From: Torreya grandis
Taxonomy: Eukaryota > Streptophyta > Pinopsida > Cupressales > Taxaceae
Assembly (NCBI GenBank): GCA_037957365.1
Contig: JARHVA010000458.1
Coordinates: forward strand, 5,051,001 to 5,115,000
DNA: 64,000 nucleotides
Reading direction: 5' to 3'
Made by a program: the position numbers and the translations under genes
The notes under the pieces: generated by a model
What the model was told of the DNA's origin: nothing
The model's database searches: none
What the model saw: only the letters and a program-made list of their open reading frames with translations
Part shown: piece by piece, positions 49,866 to 60,640 of the stretch
How the letters are laid out: every line of letters starts with the position of its first letter
Numbering within the stretch: position 1 is the stretch's first letter

Positions 49866-50327
49866 CATTTATAAAGAAACATTTCTAGTTTTCTTGTGTG
49901 GGTTTAGTTGCTTGAGTAGTTTTATTTGATAATCTATTGATCTTGGATATGAAGTTCCGCATGGGTTCATAAGCCTCTTTTTTCATTTGATTTAGTTTAG
50001 AAAGAAAGGTACTCACATCCTTATCTAGTTTTAAATGATATTCAAACTTAGCCTTCATATTTTTCTAATTAGTTATTGAACTCATGTCCAAATGATATAA
50101 CTAAGCAACAACTCCATCTATAAGAGTTTATACAAATAATCTTATAACTACATCTTCATTTTCAAATCCTAAAATCCCTCATGTGACAAGGAATGTAGTG
50201 ATGTGTTCCTCTATATGTTGTTTCCCATCACTAAAAACTTAGGGATGTTCTCATGTGAGCCTCTTGTCAGCTCATCCAACTGCCTACTAGCTATCAGTCC
50301 AATGGCATTCCCCCATGACACCGCCAT
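49866..50327 (-). pseudogene. gag N-terminus of element E (decayed)
   Basis: ATG at 50327 (MAVSWGNAIG). The minus frames give HIEEHITTFLVT, GFENEDVVIRLFV, TLIDGVVA, then FEYHLKLDKDVSTFLSKLNQMKKEAYEPMRNFISKIN. This follows a Retrotrans_gag core (EEHVxTFLxxC, EDVAxRLFxxTL, LxQLKKExxEPMREFxxRFN). The frame continues left of G, and the CTAAG/CTAAT duplication shows that G split it. Confidence 0.7.
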
Positions 50328-50622
50328 TTAAAAAAAAAAATACTTTTTTTGATATAAAAGTTCTAGAAATAATAATAACTTAACTTACCAAGGTACATAC
50401 TTATGTTATTTTAAATTTTAGACTTTTAAGAAAACTCATAGACTCCCTAACTCTTATTTTATTTTTAATATTCAATTGAAAACTAAGTCATTATTGTGGG
50501 TCAAAGAAAAGATCAGAGATTTCTTAGCTATACTAGTTCTAGTGAAACTTCTTTATGCCATAATGATAAAACAACTCACTTCCTATAGATATTTATGGGT
50601 TACACAAGTTAGCACAAAGCAT
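50328..50622 (-). other. Leader of element E
   Basis: About 295 bp between PBS and the gag start, including a poly-A/poly-T patch at 50330-50350. No ORF supported. Confidence 0.55.
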
Positions 50623-50640
50623 GCCCCATAGTGGGTGCCA
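50623..50640 (-). other. Primer binding site of element E
   Basis: The minus strand reads TGGCACCCACTATGGGGC, a Ty3/gypsy-type PBS beginning TGGC. I cannot name the tRNA with confidence. Confidence 0.65.
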
Positions 50641-50648
50641 AAAATAAT

Positions 50649-51425
50649 TGGCTATAATTATTGTCTAACACTTCAACGTGTGCATCACAATCAACAATAA
50701 AATGGAATAAAGTCCCTCTTATATTAACAGGGGAAAATACCTTTATTCAAAATAAAATAAAAACAAAAACCTAACATATTTAAAAATATACATACTAAAT
50801 TTTTTATGGGTTTTGATGTATGGAAAATAAAATATAATAAGTAAAGTAGATTAGAGAGAATAGAAAAAGTTAACTGAGAGAGAGAAAAAGAAAGAATGTG
50901 AATAGGTAAACAAACACAAATTTAAACTAGATATCACATTCATGAACTCAAATTAAATTTACTATCAACTAATATATTTTATTAATAATAGAGTAAAGAA
51001 ATCAATGGCATGAATAAACTAACATAAGAACATTCATCCACAACTAAGAATAAGTACAAAGTCCCATAATAACTTAGTTTTTATTGATTTCTAGAAAAAC
51101 ATAGTTTTTTCTTCTTTTATTCTTTCCAAAAGTTATTTCCTTTCCATGAGATTACAAAAATTAGGCATGCAAGCCTCCTATTTATAATAAATTCAATTCA
51201 TAATACTTAGGAAACAAGTTATAAGAATTTAAATGGTTGCACATTTTAAGATGCAAGTTGAACTATTCAAACAGTATGTAAAATTACAAAAGCCTTTGAA
51301 CTAAAACACAACCTTTAACCTGTGAATAAGATCACACTAAAATGCACCTTTGAGCTTCAAGTAAGGGTGTTTTCTTCTACACATGCTATTTTTCATCCTC
51401 ATTGTCAATTATGAAGACTTCCTTT
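50649..51425 (-). repeat. Probable 3' part of the 5' LTR of element E
   Basis: It lies directly outside the PBS of E (plus-strand TG at 50649 equals the CA end of the LTR on the minus strand). It is AT-rich with a GA-rich patch near 50850-50900 on the plus strand. Its rightward extent is cut at or before 51426, where a different LTR-like sequence starts. Confidence 0.5.
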
Positions 51426-51465
51426 TGTTGTCCCCCAAAAAATATCACTCATTTTTGGGACAACA
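51426..51465. repeat. Terminal hairpin of H1
   Basis: TGTTGTCCC at the left and GGGACAACA at the right are exact reverse complements, extended inward by an A-run facing a T-run. Confidence 0.7.
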
Positions 51466-51554
51466 TTTAAACTATTTTGGTCCTACAGACCAAAATTGTC
51501 TCGTCCCTTTTCAAAATTTGTCTTGGGCATTCAAATTCCTCATTTTTCAAGCTT

Positions 51555-51725
51555 CTCAAAAATCTATGGACTATGCAGGCTTAAATCTATGGACTCTGCA
51601 AGAAGAGAAAATCTACAGACTCAGCAAATAGAGAAAATATACGGACTCTGCAGGCCAAGTTCAATGGGCTTTACAGGCTGATTTCTACAGACTTGATTTC
51701 TATGAAATCTATAGGGAGGTTCATT
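51555..51725 (+). repeat. Degenerate CTATGGACTCTGCAGG repeats
   Basis: At least five recurrences of words close to ATCTATGGACTCTGCAG at irregular 20-35 bp spacing, directly upstream of the GGTTCAA cluster in H1. Confidence 0.5.
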
Positions 51726-51861
51726 TCTAAAGGTTCAAAGGCTTCTGTAGGTGGGTTCAACCAAAAGAATTAGTTTCTAACACTTGGTCATTTTCAAGAT
51801 TGGCTCATTGCCTTGGTTCAATCAAAAATGTCTATTGGCAAGCATTCAAGCAAAAGAGGCT

Positions 51862-52130
51862 TGAACCATTGAACCGTTGAACCATTGAACCACTTTGGCT
51901 CAAAGGTTCAATGAGTTCAAGGTTCAATCGGTTCATCTACTTTGTTTCAACATTTTGGTTCATCCTTTGGTTCAACCAAACGGTTCATCAATCGGTTCAA
52001 GGCTTTGTTTGAACCGTTGAACAAAAGCTTGGTTCAACGTTTGGTTCAACCAAGCAGTTCATTACCATGGTTCAATGAAGTGGTTCAACAGAGCGGTTCA
52101 ATTAGACAGTTCAAAGGAGCAGTTTAAATG
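51862..52130 (+). repeat. GGTTCAA/TTGAACC microrepeat cluster
   Basis: More than twenty occurrences of GGTTCA or TGAACC in about 270 bp, in both orientations (both on the left, mostly GGTTCA on the right), separated by variable 4-15 bp. The two orientations can pair to form hairpins. Confidence 0.8.
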
Positions 52131-52454
52131 CAAAAGTTCAAAGATCCTCTTGAAGGACAAAGTGCCCTTAAAGAGGGCACTTGGTTGACAAAAGTACCCT
52201 TCGAAAGGGTCATTTTCAAAGAAGCCTCAAAAGGTAAATTCTTTCGGATTTCTGTTTAAGGCATTTGAAAAAGGCTAAGGTAAGAAGCAATTCCTTTAGA
52301 CAAAAAGCCCAAAAGAATTCAGAGAAGCTACAGGTAGAAAGCTTGAAGAAATAACCAAGGCAAAAGTGATAGGAACATTTTCCATAGACTTTTTGTCTGT
52401 GGGAAATTTCTATGGACTTTTTGTCCATGAGAATTTGTCTGGGGAAAATGCCTG

Positions 52455-52660
52455 CAAGAAACCCATGAAAGGCCATCGAAGGAACCCAAAGGGTAGGTAC
52501 CCTTGCGGGGGGCTCCCAGCTGTCGAATAGAAGGACACTTCCCCAAAGCTGAAGGGTCACCTTCCCTTTGAGAAGATGTAAAACAAGAAGCCTGAAGGCC
52601 ATTCAAAGACTACCCAAAGGGCAGATATCCTTATGAGGGGCTCTTCCTAACCCAAAGCAG
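52455..52660 (+). repeat. Two tandem copies of a block of about 120 bp
   Basis: The copy near 52462 has AAAGGCCATCGAAGGAACCCAAAGGGTAGGTACCC and the copy near 52585 has the same order (AAGGCCATTCAAAGACTACCCAAAGGGCAGATATCC), each followed by a GGGGCTC word. This is the most GC-rich stretch of H1. Confidence 0.55.
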
Positions 52661-53142
52661 ATCATTTTTTAAGGCCCAAAAGGGCAGATTCTTTCCAGGA
52701 AAGTGCCAAATAGAAAATTTGAAGGACCAAGGGGTGATGCACCCGAAGACGTCAAATTCAACATAGTGAATTAGTCGCTAAAAACATAGTGACAGGCGTG
52801 TGAACGTCAATTTTAAAGCTCATAAAATAGCCTTTGATCCTTTGAATCTATAGACTTGAATGTATTCATAGACTTCAAGGCCAAGACCAGTAGAAAGTGA
52901 GGAAGGAATAGAATAGCAAATTGAATCTAGGACCCGATTCAATTAACCAAAAAAGGAGGAACGATGAAGGTAGGATCAGATTGTCAGGTGGACATTGAAA
53001 GTTGCAAACTTTCAATAGCATGACTTATTTCTCTACATTGATAAAGTCAAATGGGTAAACATCCCTAAGTTCTAGCCTATCTTCTAAATAGATTCCAATG
53101 CAACATGATGTGTTATTATTCCCAAGTCCTTCTTAAAGAGGC

Positions 53143-53150
53143 TATATAAG
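53143..53150 (+). promoter_or_regulatory. TATA box of H1
   Basis: TATATAAG in the context GAGGCTATATAAGGGACTC, followed by a CTCTTC-rich start-like region. It is the best-formed plus-strand TATA context in this part of the window and supports a plus orientation for H1. Confidence 0.55.
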
Positions 53151-53764
53151 GGACTCTCTTCTATTTTAAATGCATCTCTTTTTGACAATCAGAACAAACT
53201 CTACCCAAATTGAAAGGCACTTCTAAGACTTTGATCTCAATTTGTTAATCATATTTTGTTATTGGAATAAGAAAGCAAATATTTTTTCAGACTTTATGCT
53301 GTGATATCTTTATTGTTGGGGAAACTGTTCTTATGTCTTTTTCCTTAATATATCTTATGTTCCTTTAATTCGACAAGAAGAATTAGTGATAGCAGTCATG
53401 AAGGTGTCATGAAGAGTCAAGTGTGGAGAGACTTTGTGCCCCCATAATTGCCTTTAGTGTGTTTTCTTTTCATTTCTATGTAAAGGACCTTTGGATGACT
53501 TTGTGCCCTCATTGTCCTTCGTATCTTACTCTTGATCAATTTAGGTGGAGACTTTGTGCTACATCTCGATTCGTTGGTTATTACATCCTTTGCTACATTT
53601 TGTTGTTACTACCAGGAGTATTCTTGTAGTTTGCTGAATAATATTTCTGAAAGAAGAGGAGTGATGTCTATCATTTCCCTTGAGTTTTTTCCTTTGATTT
53701 GTTTTGCATCATCTCTGAAGAAAGAGAGATGGATGGTTTGTCCTACCCTTGAGTATTATTTTTT

Positions 53765-53865
<101 letters not shown>

Positions 53866-53867
53866 AA

Positions 53868-55540
53868 CCTCCCCTTGATGACAGGAGGGATCAGTCCCCT
53901 TATTATGTGGTAAATCTACACATTTGGATGACTAATCTTCCTACTTTAGCTGATCAGACCTATTTTGTTTATCAATACATTGATCGACAAAATATTCAAC
54001 CAACACCTTTAACATTAATTGTTTAAATTTCTCTTCATATTCTTCAAACCTTTATTATATCCTCTCAACCTTTTCATGATTTGGGTCTATAGAATGTTAA
54101 TATGGAATTTTGGCCTCCACTTGAAGGTTTATCATTTGTTGAGGAATTATTTTTAAAACCTTTAAATATTTTTCTAATCTATCAAAAGTATTTTGATAAT
54201 GCATGAAACTTTGTATTGATTTGAAAGTGAGTGTAGAAGATGGATTAGTTTCCTACCAAATCAAATGCTTGAATTCTTATTATATATCTTTGACAGGGAC
54301 CACTTTTCCTTCCTCTCTAAGAAGTGAACATGGAAGCTTTTTAATTACTTCCTAGATATCACATGAGGGATTAGTTGTTAAGGTTCAGGACTCTTTGGAT
54401 TTTCACAAGGATTCTTCTATTGTCTTGATTATGAATTTTGTTAATCTTTATAATTCCACTTGATTGACTTGGTCTTCTTCAATTAATACCCCTTTGTTAA
54501 TTAAACTATCCTCATCTAATTTGTCAAGGGCTTTAAACCTAGAAAACCAATATTTCATCTTGTTGAGCTCTTTTTCTTAAACATCCTCTTTCTTGTAAGC
54601 ATATTTGATATCCTCATCAATTAAATTACAAACCTCAACAACTAAGGATATTGACTTATTTCCCTGCTCAAGAATCTTATCTAACCATTCTTAAATGGAT
54701 CTTCCCATGTTTCCTATTTTATCAACTATTTTGAGAGTCCTAAAATCTAGAGTATAATCCTAGAGTTAAGGCTGAGCAACATTGACCAATTTATGTATCA
54801 CTATTGTAAGATACTCTAATTTTTCCTTGAATTGATCATTTGGTGATTTATCTTGATCAAATTTATCGATCAAAGAACCAATATCCATTTTAACATCTTT
54901 TTTCATCTCTTCATGAATAACATTTCCTAGATGGACATGTGAAACTTAGTAATATACACATATGACTTCATGCTTAGAATTTTTTGGAGGAGGGACATAA
55001 AACTCAACATACCTCTTCTTTTATTTATTTTTGAAAATAAAAGAAACCTTTTTGGGTTTCTTTAAATCTCAGGGAGTTGGTGCAATGAGAGTAATGAAAT
55101 CAATTTCCAGTGGTGGAATCATATTTTTTCTATTTTTAACCACTTGAATCAACCATTGGGTGATATGGTACCTATGTCTTCTTGTGATGATTATGGTTCC
55201 ACTTACATCTGATCCCAAACCACAAGAGCCTTATTTGTTATAGATTCCATTCCCACTTCTATTTATGGTGAATGTATGGCCTCTTTTTCCATAGTATTTT
55301 ATGTATCCATCTCCTTCTATGGGATGATGTGGGGGTTCCACTGCTCTAGAATAAGATTCTTATATATTTTGTATAGACTTTACTTCTCTTGGAAGGGATT
55401 CAATCACTTATTTAATATACGCTGAGAAAGAACTTCATGTAATTTAACAAAAGGGAGAGGACCCCTTACTACTGAGGAAGATGCCTTAGGTGATGAGCAT
55501 TCCATATAGCTCATCATATCTATATAATCTATCCATAAAG
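53868..55540 (-). pseudogene. H2: decayed coiled-coil-type ORF, function unknown
   Basis: Starting near 55535 the minus strand reads MMSYMECSSPKASSSVVRG, PLPFVKLHEVLSQRILNK, and continues to DIGSLIDKFDQDKSPNDQFKEKLEYLT, LDKILEQGNKSIS, FDRLEKYLKVL, RFEEYEEKFKQLMLKVLVEYF and a Cys/His-containing tail at the (TA)n tract. It is rich in Glu, Lys, Leu and Ile with heptad-like spacing. No retroviral motif is visible. Stops (mostly TAG/TAA) and a few shifts break it. It could be the unknown ORF of another non-autonomous LTR element, or a gag variant. Plus-strand frames over it are shadows. Confidence 0.5.
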
Positions 55541-57133
55541 TGTTGCCTTTGGTTATATATTCCATTACATTTAATAGTTAAGGTCTTATCTAAGTAGAAA
55601 ATGAATGTAATTTGTTCTTTATATGTATGTAATACATTATTGATTCTTTACCTTATTTTTGTGTCTAACTTGGATGAATAACAAAGTTTTGTGAACAGAA
55701 ACACATCCTAATGGTAGGATAATTTTGAGAAGATAACAAATAGTTTTGGTAACTCTTTTTGGCTATAATTTTGAATATGCAGTGAATGAGCTCCAAAGAT
55801 TTGATGCTCTAAAGATGCTCTAGGGGCACTCTAAAGACCTATATAGGTTTCCCCAAAGATGTTTAGGCATGCTTCAAAGATCTATATAGAGTGCTCTAAG
55901 ACCTATACCAGATGCTTTGAAGACTCCTAGACATGGTCCAAAGACATCCAACTGGATCCTACTGCTCAAAATAGTAATTCTAAATATTTATATTATATAT
56001 AAATATACTTTCTATATTTAGATATCTTATTTTAAACATTACCATTCATGGTAATGGCCTAAACTAATCTAGATATATTTGTACTTTTATTTTGTAAAAT
56101 TGGATAAGTATCTTCGGATCTATGTTAGTTATTTTCTATTTATAGTTAGTTGGGTTAGTTCCAGCACCTTCATAAAAGTGTGAAATCTAACTCCTAGATT
56201 ATCTATATGTTTAATAAATAGATTTTGACATTGAAATCACCAAGATTTTGTTCTTGGTGAATAGTTGTTGAAATGTGCTTAAATACATATCTCCTTCTCG
56301 TTTCAAATAGTTAGAAAAAGTTAGAAAAGTTAGTAATTGGTAAAATAGAAAGTTGTTGAAGTTAGAAATTAGAAGAAGCATTTCATATCTAAATATGTTC
56401 CTTTGAATGAAGTAAAGTTTAGCATTTCTTTTCATTATTGAGTAAAGAAGTTCATATTCTAAGGAACGAGCAAGGGCCCACTTCTCTCTAAGGATCAAGA
56501 TAAATTGGTAATTTTTAGTTTATAGTTTAGAAGTATTTCTTTAATTTAGGTATATTCTATATATTATAGAGTAATTTCATTTTCAAAAGTAAGTGTGAAT
56601 TTCCTTTTCAAAAATCAAGTGTGAATTTCCTTTAATGCAAATGTGTTTCATTTACATGCAAGATTTATTTCAATTCAATACAAGCATGTTTTATTTAAGA
56701 AAAGAGTGTGTCTTCTAATTAAAGTAAGTTTGTTAATTCATCTCATATTCATAATTTTTTAGAAGCCATTTAAGTGACTATATATATCATTCTCAAATTT
56801 TAGAATATCACACTATCCTACCAATCCAAGCAAGTCGAGTGAGTATATCCTATGTATTATGCCAGATGTTTAAGTTATGTATGTTGATGGTGTAGATGCA
56901 ATTGGAGATATTTAGTTAACAAAAAAATTAGATTTACTTTTCTACAAACTATAGTTAGAGTCTTTTTTTTTTAGGATTTAGAAAGCATGACATAAGTAAA
57001 CCCCCCTAAATAGTGAATAGTACAACTTTAATATCAAACAATCTCATTGCATATAGACATTAAAAAATGGATTGGTTGAAAATAACATCAATTCACTTAT
57101 TGGTTAAATGAGAGGTATAACGACAACCTATCA
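55541..57133 (+). repeat. 5' LTR region of element I (left boundary not found)
   Basis: The right end is set by the PBS: CCTATCA at 57127-57133 followed by TTT and the PBS. The region holds a 21-bp-type minisatellite (55786-55955), a small direct duplication (56581-56632: TTTTCAAAAnTnAGTGTGAATTTCC twice), and AT-rich DNA. The LTR start cannot be fixed because the 3' LTR is not visible. A short minus frame at 56211-56498 has no domain. Confidence 0.45.
55786..55955 (+). repeat. GCTCTAAAGA minisatellite in the 5' region of element I
   Basis: About nine words of the type GCTCYAAAGAC or GCTTYRAAGA occur, the last four or five at 21-22 bp spacing and the first ones closer. The consensus start GCTCTAAAGA is the same as that of the 21-bp coding repeat at 59976-60196. 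Confidence 0.6.
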
Positions 57134-57136
57134 TTT

Positions 57137-57155
57137 TTTGTGCCATTTTTGGGGA
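57137..57155 (+). other. Decayed primer binding site of element I
   Basis: TTTGTGCCATTTTTGGGGA corresponds to the Athila-type TTTGGCGCCGTTGCCGGGGA with mostly transition changes and one lost base. Confidence 0.65.
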
Positions 57156-57642
57156 CACTTTCATCAATAAGTGTTAGTGACATCCCACATGAGAGTTATA
57201 TAATAAAATTTAAAAACATTCATAAAACTCAAAAACATAAAAAATAATATAGGAATCTTTAGATTTATGAAACACCCAAGGGATTCTCAATGATGGTTTA
57301 TATCTAAGGGATTTGAAATAAATCAAGAAGAAGAGAGGGTCAAATCCTTGCTGGAAATATTATAAAGTGAAAGAAAATCACTTGAAAGACATTTTTCTGA
57401 TTCCTCTCCTGAACAAGGTTCATCCTCACAAATAGATCCCATCAGAAGAATCCTATTCAGAACATCTTTTCCTATAGGGAGAATTGATCCTGAAAATACT
57501 TTTTTCTAGAATAGTTGGATTTGATCCACAAGCTCTACAAGAAAAAGATCTAATCAAATATTCTCTTCTTGAGATAGATCATAGATTGACCACCCAAAAA
57601 ATTAATTTAAATTGGATTGATAACCAAACTTGGGAATAAAAT
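57156..57642 (+). other. Leader of element I
   Basis: About 490 bp. Plus frames near 57330-57640 have acidic, Ser-rich residues (such as DSSPEQGSSSQIDP-like) with stops; this may be an N-terminal gag extension rather than pure leader. Confidence 0.4.
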
Positions 57643-59140
57643 ATGGGAGATGAACATGCACATGTGGAAAACCTTGATCGATAACCCTAATAGGTTAGAA
57701 CTTTCTCTTATCCAATCAGCCTAGGTCTTGATGACAAAAATTACATGAAAAATATTTCACCATCCATTTTACCTATTTTCAGAGGTAAATCCTTAAAGGA
57801 TCCAGATCAATTTCTCTTTGAAATCTAGGTTCTCTGCCAAACGTATGATTATGTCATAGAAAATCAAAAGTTGAAATTATTCCCATCTACACTCAAGGAT
57901 GTAGCCATGAGATGGTTCATGGGCCTTGAGGGTAATTCCATAATCACTTGGAATGAAATGAAAACTACATTTCTAGACAAATATCATGATTATTTTAGAG
58001 AGAGAGAATATAAGGAAGACTTTTTCAAGATCAAACAAAATGAAGATGAAATCTTAGAAGATTACCTTGATAGGTTTATACTTACCCATAAAAGGAGTAG
58101 TTACCAACTCACTGAGGAAGTTGTCAAAATAGTCTTTCTTAAAGGGTTAGATGATAATGCATGTGATTATTTGAACCTAATAGAAAAAGGTGACATTAAT
58201 AAATTAACCTTTCATCATATTTTAGCATTATATACTAACTACTCCAAAACAAGACCTAGAATAAGGAAATCAAAGTTAGAAAAATCACCTAAAGTTGGCA
58301 AATTAATAGAAGAATTTGCCAATTTCATGACATACATTCTAGTACAATTATCATACATCTTATATAGCCTCAAATAAAAAGCTAATTTTATGAACACTAA
58401 ATAATCGTCAATATATTATCCTTGATGCAGACTCAAACATGCAGTAAGAGATTGCTCTTTAGACAAAACAAAGGTATGCGTTGTTTGTGATCTAGACCAT
58501 GACACTAAAAATTGTAGACACCTAATGTAATAAATCAAGTGAAACAAATAACACATATACTTAAAGAAATCAAATTTACTCAAAGGAAACCAGTACTCCC
58601 AACCATAAAATTAGTTTGGTCTAAGATTTCCTCCCAATCTACGGATAGTACCATGGGCTGAACAAATCACACCACCAATATGGAGACTACCATAACCATA
58701 GCCATGGGTTACTCAATAATAGATGCCAAATATGTGGGTAGTGACTCAAAATAAACCTTAGTCACAACAATAAAACCAACAACCACATTGGATACAACAA
58801 CCACCACCTCAATGGTCAAATCAACAGTATTAACCACAAAGAAGGTTTCCTCCACAATAGGCTTTGATGCCTCCACAAACTCAACTGCCATCAATTGAGA
58901 AACATATTAACAAACCATATTTACCTACCTAACCAATGGAAAATCCAAATAATAAGAAAAATGCACCTTTCTATGGAGTTGATCAAGAAAGTAATATTGC
59001 AAGTGGTTTAGTTAAATGTAATAACATTCAACTCAGATCAGGGAAGGTAGTAGGAGATTCACCTATTACCATAACTAAAATTCCTAATAATCAAAATATT
59101 CTTGAGCCATCTATATTCCAAGAACAAGTTAAATAAAAGG
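57643..59140 (+). pseudogene. gag of element I
   Basis: ATG at 57643 (MGDEHAHVENLDR). The capsid core is well kept at 57871-58377: LFPSTLKDVAMRWFMGLEG, TWNEMKTTFLDKYHDYFRE, LEDYLDRF (Retrotrans_gag). A CCHC knuckle at 58477-58515 reads CVVCDLDHDTKNC, with all four ligands intact in the C-x2-C-x3-H-x4-C spacing. A Gln/Pro-rich linker (58640-58910) follows, then NNIQLRSGKVV near 59025, an Athila-type gag end. All these parts are in one frame with several stops. Confidence 0.8.
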
Positions 59141-59970
59141 TATAATCCACAACCACACCAACCATAATTCAAGATCCCCTTGCTATTCCATTTTTTTAGA
59201 GACTTATGGAAGAGAAACCTAGGGAAGATTTTGATTTATTGCATGGATTAAAAGAAATGAAGACATAAATTTAGATATTAAGATCCATTAAATATATTAT
59301 TGATCTAAATAAAATTATTAAATCATTGTGCATCAAAGTACTAGGAAGAAATAAGTAGTATCCCAAAACAATTTAGGTAACTAGTAAAATTGTTGATTTA
59401 TTAGTAGGAAACATACTTGTTCCTAAATATGGATATCCTAGCAATTTTGTGATGATCGTGACAATTGGAAACAAGTTTATTACAAATGTGTTTGTAGATC
59501 TAGGTGCTACTATAAACATAATGACTGTCAACACAATAGAGTCTATCTCTCATAGGGCTTTAACCTACTACAACAATATTGTAAATGGTAAATCAATCCA
59601 TTACTGCCCCTTAAAGAACCATAGAGAATGTACTAGTCACCATAGAATTCTAGGAATACCCTATTGATTTAATGTTACTTCAACCTAAACCAAAGAAGGT
59701 AGGGTATCCAATCATTCTTGGTAGACCTTGGTTAGCTACAGTTGCAGCAAGAATTAACTATAGATCTGGAAACATGACCATTTCTAATAGAATTCACACT
59801 AAATAGATATCTCTCTATCTACCTAATATACCTTCAATGGGTCTTTATAAAAAAAAAAGTGAATCAACATAAATAGAACTAGATTAGTGTATCTTCTTTA
59901 GCCATGGTCACCATCAAAGAACATGCCCAAGAGTTTGAAAAATAAATAATAAAAAATTTAGACAAAAAAA
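59141..59970 (+). pseudogene. Protease of element I
   Basis: The frame at 59449-59667 gives TIGNKFITNVFVDLGATINIMT, the retropepsin motif VDLGASINxMP with catalytic Asp kept. The second block IILGRPWLATVAARINYRSGNMTIS is at 59717-59790. Stops and one shift between these blocks inactivate it. The region ends with MVTIKEHAQEFEK just before the repeats. Confidence 0.72.
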
Positions 59971-59975
59971 GCCTA

Positions 59976-60196
59976 GCTCTGAAGTTAGATAGTTTTGCTC
60001 TGAAGTCTAACAGTTTTGCTCTAAAGTTGGATAGTTTTAATCTAAATTTCACTAGTTTTACTCTAAATATTGATATTTTTTCTCTAAAATCTAAAGTTTT
60101 AGCTCCAAAGACAAGTAGATTAGCTTCGAAGACTAGTATCTTAGCTCTAAAGAGTAGTGTCTTAGTTTTGAAGACTGAAAGCTATGCTCTAAAGAT
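59976..60196 (+). repeat. Ten 21-bp repeats coding for a heptapeptide
   Basis: Exactly ten 21-bp units from 59976 plus a partial eleventh, with no length change, all in one open frame. Units translate as ALKLDSF, ALKSNSF, ALKLDSF, NLNFTSF, TLNIDIF, SLKSKVL, APKTSRL, ASKTSIL, ALKSSVL, VLKTESY. Hydrophobic residues recur at positions 1-2 and 7. It lies between protease and RT of element I. A seven-residue period could form a helix, but the Ser/Thr content argues for a flexible linker as an alternative. Confidence 0.85.
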
Positions 60197-60640
60197 GAAA
60201 AATCACGAATGGGAAGAATCTACCTCCATTATTGAGAATCAAAGTAATTCAATAAGACCATCAAACATGTTATCTGGTCCATAATACATTCAATAAGTCT
60301 TAGTTGATTGGGCTTAAAATGGGCAAAATTTAGTTTTACATGATTTTCATTATCCATTAACCAATATGCTTTCTACAAGAGAAACCTTATACAAAGATGT
60401 AGCCACACTTCACATGTTAATACCACACACATGTCCATTAAATGCCTTGATGAGTTAATATAAATAATTGAATCCCATTATTCTAGGCACTAAACATATT
60501 GTAATCTAATCAGGTAAACTATTAGCTATCAACTATCAACAATTGGTTAATTGACCAGTAGGAAAGAAAAGTATTTGATGTCTTGTTATAACACATAAAA
60601 GCTTTTTATTGGGATTATAGTGATATGAAAGAATTACATC
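60197..60640 (+). pseudogene. Linker from heptapeptide repeat to RT of element I
   Basis: The repeat frame continues through NHEWEESTSIIENQSNSIRPSN to a stop near 60284. The rest, to the RT lead-in near 60640, is decayed with no domain. Confidence 0.45.

Larger units (their letters stand above)
51426..53640 (+). repeat. H1: LTR-like sequence of an unassigned element
   Basis: Starts with TGTTGTCCCCC in a terminal hairpin (51426-51465). It contains GGTTCAA-type repeats, a duplicated GC-richer block (52455-52660), a strong TATA box (53143) and downstream R/U5-like sequence with three GACTTTGTGC words (53430-53560). No PBS or polypurine tract is recognisable, so it may be a solo LTR or one end of a broken element. 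The 3' end is uncertain. Several open frames inside (such as 52216-52606 on the minus strand) have no domain. Confidence 0.45.

Noticed and set aside
51862..52130. Possible tRNA gene or SINE from GGTTCAA B-box-like words
   Set aside because: No A box, no cloverleaf, and the word is repeated over twenty times.
52216..52606. Two overlapping minus-strand frames of 128 and 92 residues
   Set aside because: They fall in a GC-richer tandem block of an LTR-like sequence, overlap each other in different frames and show no domain.
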